A stretch of 16,980 bases of DNA from an uncultured Clostridium sp. (lineage in GTDB: Bacteria > Bacillota > Clostridia > TANB77 > CAG-508): positions 1-16,980 of the forward strand of contig CAMMNR010000025.1 in NCBI GenBank assembly GCA_946498265.1, in the 5' to 3' direction. Below are positions 16,337 through 16,980 of the stretch, in pieces. Both the position numbers and the translations under genes were made by a program. Numbering within the stretch: position 1 is the stretch's first letter; each line of letters starts with the position of its first letter. The notes below the pieces were generated by a model that was not told the origin of the DNA, searched no databases, and saw only the letters and a program-made list of their open reading frames with translations.

Positions 16337-16810
16337 TTATTTTTTCTTGAATATAATAACCTTACTAAAAACATAATTCAAAATAATAACCATAATTTGA
16401 GTAACAATTTTAGCAATAATATCATTAATACCAAAAACATTAATCATCAAAGCAAAAGTTCCAACATCACATAAAATACCAGAAAGAACTCTACAAGCAA
16501 AAAAATAAACTATTTCTTTAAAGAAATCCTTCTTATTATTAGTTTTACTTTCAAATACAAACAATTTATTAGTTATATAAGCAAATAAAACAGCACAAAA
16601 CCATGATAAGCCACTACTTGTAACCTCTTCAATACTTACAATTCTAGCAAAAATAAAATAAGAAACAAAGTTAACCACTGTAGACAAACCACCAAATACT
16701 AAATAATTTATAACTTCCTTATATTCAAAATATAATCCTTTTATCACTTTAAAATTAAGATTTTTTAAATTTACATCACTTAACTTAATTTTTTCAACAT
16801 CATTTTTCAT
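16337..16810 (-). CDS. GtrA-like polytopic membrane protein
   Basis: A 157-residue membrane protein of the GtrA family, whose members are thought to help flip polyprenyl-linked sugars or serve polysaccharide glycosylation. It has a charged N-terminal tail of about 30 residues, then four hydrophobic helices (about 33-56, 66-86, 99-123, 129-150). The family-typical NKLFVF follows helix 2, and NYVFSKVIIF is at the C end. I start it at the ATG at 16810. Upstream in-frame codons (to a GTG at 16876) lie on or above a strong promoter (16842-16869), and AAAGGA (16821-16826) precedes 16810 by ten bases. It converges on the rhamnose genes, which suits a role in rhamnose-polysaccharide assembly, but no glycosyltransferase is next to it here. 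Confidence 0.87.
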   Translation of the reverse strand: MKNDVEKIKLSDVNLKNLNFKVIKGLYFEYKEVINYLVFGGLSTVVNFVSYFIFARIVSIEEVTSSGLSWFCAVLFAYITNKLFVFESKTNNKKDFFKEIVYFFACRVLSGILCDVGTFALMINVFGINDIIAKIVTQIMVIILNYVFSKVIIFKKK

Positions 16811-16820
16811 CCCAAAATCA

Positions 16821-16826
16821 TCCTTT
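16821..16826 (-). promoter_or_regulatory. Ribosome site fixing the gtrA-like start
   Basis: Read on the - strand, AAAGGA lies ten bases before the ATG at 16810. The two other in-frame ATGs upstream (16843 and 16864) overlap the promoter elements and have no such site. Confidence 0.65.
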
Positions 16827-16841
16827 TTATTAATTTTTTCC

Positions 16842-16869
16842 ATTATATCATAATATATATACATGTCAA
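16842..16869 (-). promoter_or_regulatory. Near-ideal sigma-A promoter for the gtrA-like gene
   Basis: On the - strand, TTGACA (16864-16869) and TATAAT (16842-16847) both match consensus at all six positions, with a 16-base spacer and the TG of an extended -10 directly upstream. The expected transcript would start near 16835, about 25 bases before the ATG at 16810. Confidence 0.88.
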
Positions 16870-16939
16870 ATAGCACTAGGGCTGAATAGTAATCGTCTAT
16901 GAATTCTAGTTGACATTGAAATTTTAATTGTTAAGGACT

Positions 16940-16970
16940 TTTTAAAATTTCACCAAACAAAATTTTAAAA
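16940..16970. other. AT-rich hairpin at the right edge
   Basis: TTTTAAAATTT (16940-16950) pairs with AAATTTTAAAA (16960-16970) around a 9-base loop. I see no gene in 16870-16980. The hairpin could belong to a neighbouring gene's terminator or to another palindromic element cut by the window edge. Confidence 0.45.
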
Positions 16971-16980
16971 GTAACTAAGG

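Noticed and set aside
16848..16876. N-terminal extension of the gtrA-like protein to the GTG at 16876
   Set aside because: The extension would be encoded by the promoter itself and lacks a ribosome site; the ATG at 16810 has one.

Overview
The window is very AT-rich, with an A-rich coding strand and strong AGGAGG/AAAGGAG-type ribosome sites. It carries three large secreted proteins built from ChW repeats ('clostridial hydrophobic with conserved tryptophan'). This points to a Gram-positive member of the class Clostridia, possibly a gut-type uncultured lineage; the species cannot be read from the sequence. Everything from the left edge to 16168 is on the + strand. One gene (gtrA-like) at the right end converges on it from the - strand.

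Layout: (1) 1-3714, a ChW protein ending in a GH25 muramidase domain, whose 5' end is almost certainly just cut by the window edge; a terminator follows. (2) A promoter, then 3824-7522, a ChW protein ending in a glucosaminidase-like domain; a second terminator follows. (3) 7646-16168, a string of same-strand genes with no strong internal terminator: rfbD, a ~100-bp nested palindrome, rfbA, a ChW protein ending in an M14 zinc-carboxypeptidase domain, a membrane-anchored protein of unknown function, rfbC, a perfect 32-bp inverted repeat, an HD-domain hydrolase, and rfbB. (4) A 25-bp inverted repeat in the convergent gap, then gtrA-like on the - strand behind a near-ideal promoter. No gene-free stretch exceeds 300 bases. 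The longest gaps (about 90-170 bp) hold the terminators, promoters and palindromes listed. The last 110 bases hold no gene, only an AT-rich hairpin.

How it fits together: the four rfb/rml genes form a complete glucose-1-phosphate to dTDP-L-rhamnose pathway (RfbA, B, C, D), but scattered and interleaved with wall enzymes. The GtrA-like membrane protein belongs to a family that moves lipid-linked sugars. The three ChW proteins are exported and offer three different cuts in peptidoglycan: glycan strand by muramidase, glycan strand by glucosaminidase, and stem peptide by carboxypeptidase. All are carried on the same kind of scaffold. The ChW repeats occur only in multiples of three (15, 12 and 9), with position-specific signatures, and Ig-like domains sit between several of the triplets. 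My inference is that each triplet is one folded unit that docks the enzymes on a cell-surface polymer, perhaps the rhamnose-containing polysaccharide made by the interleaved genes.

Start sites: rfbA, the M14 ChW gene, the HD gene, rfbB and gtrA all have longer open frames upstream. Ribosome-site spacing (and for gtrA the promoter) supports the shorter starts given here.
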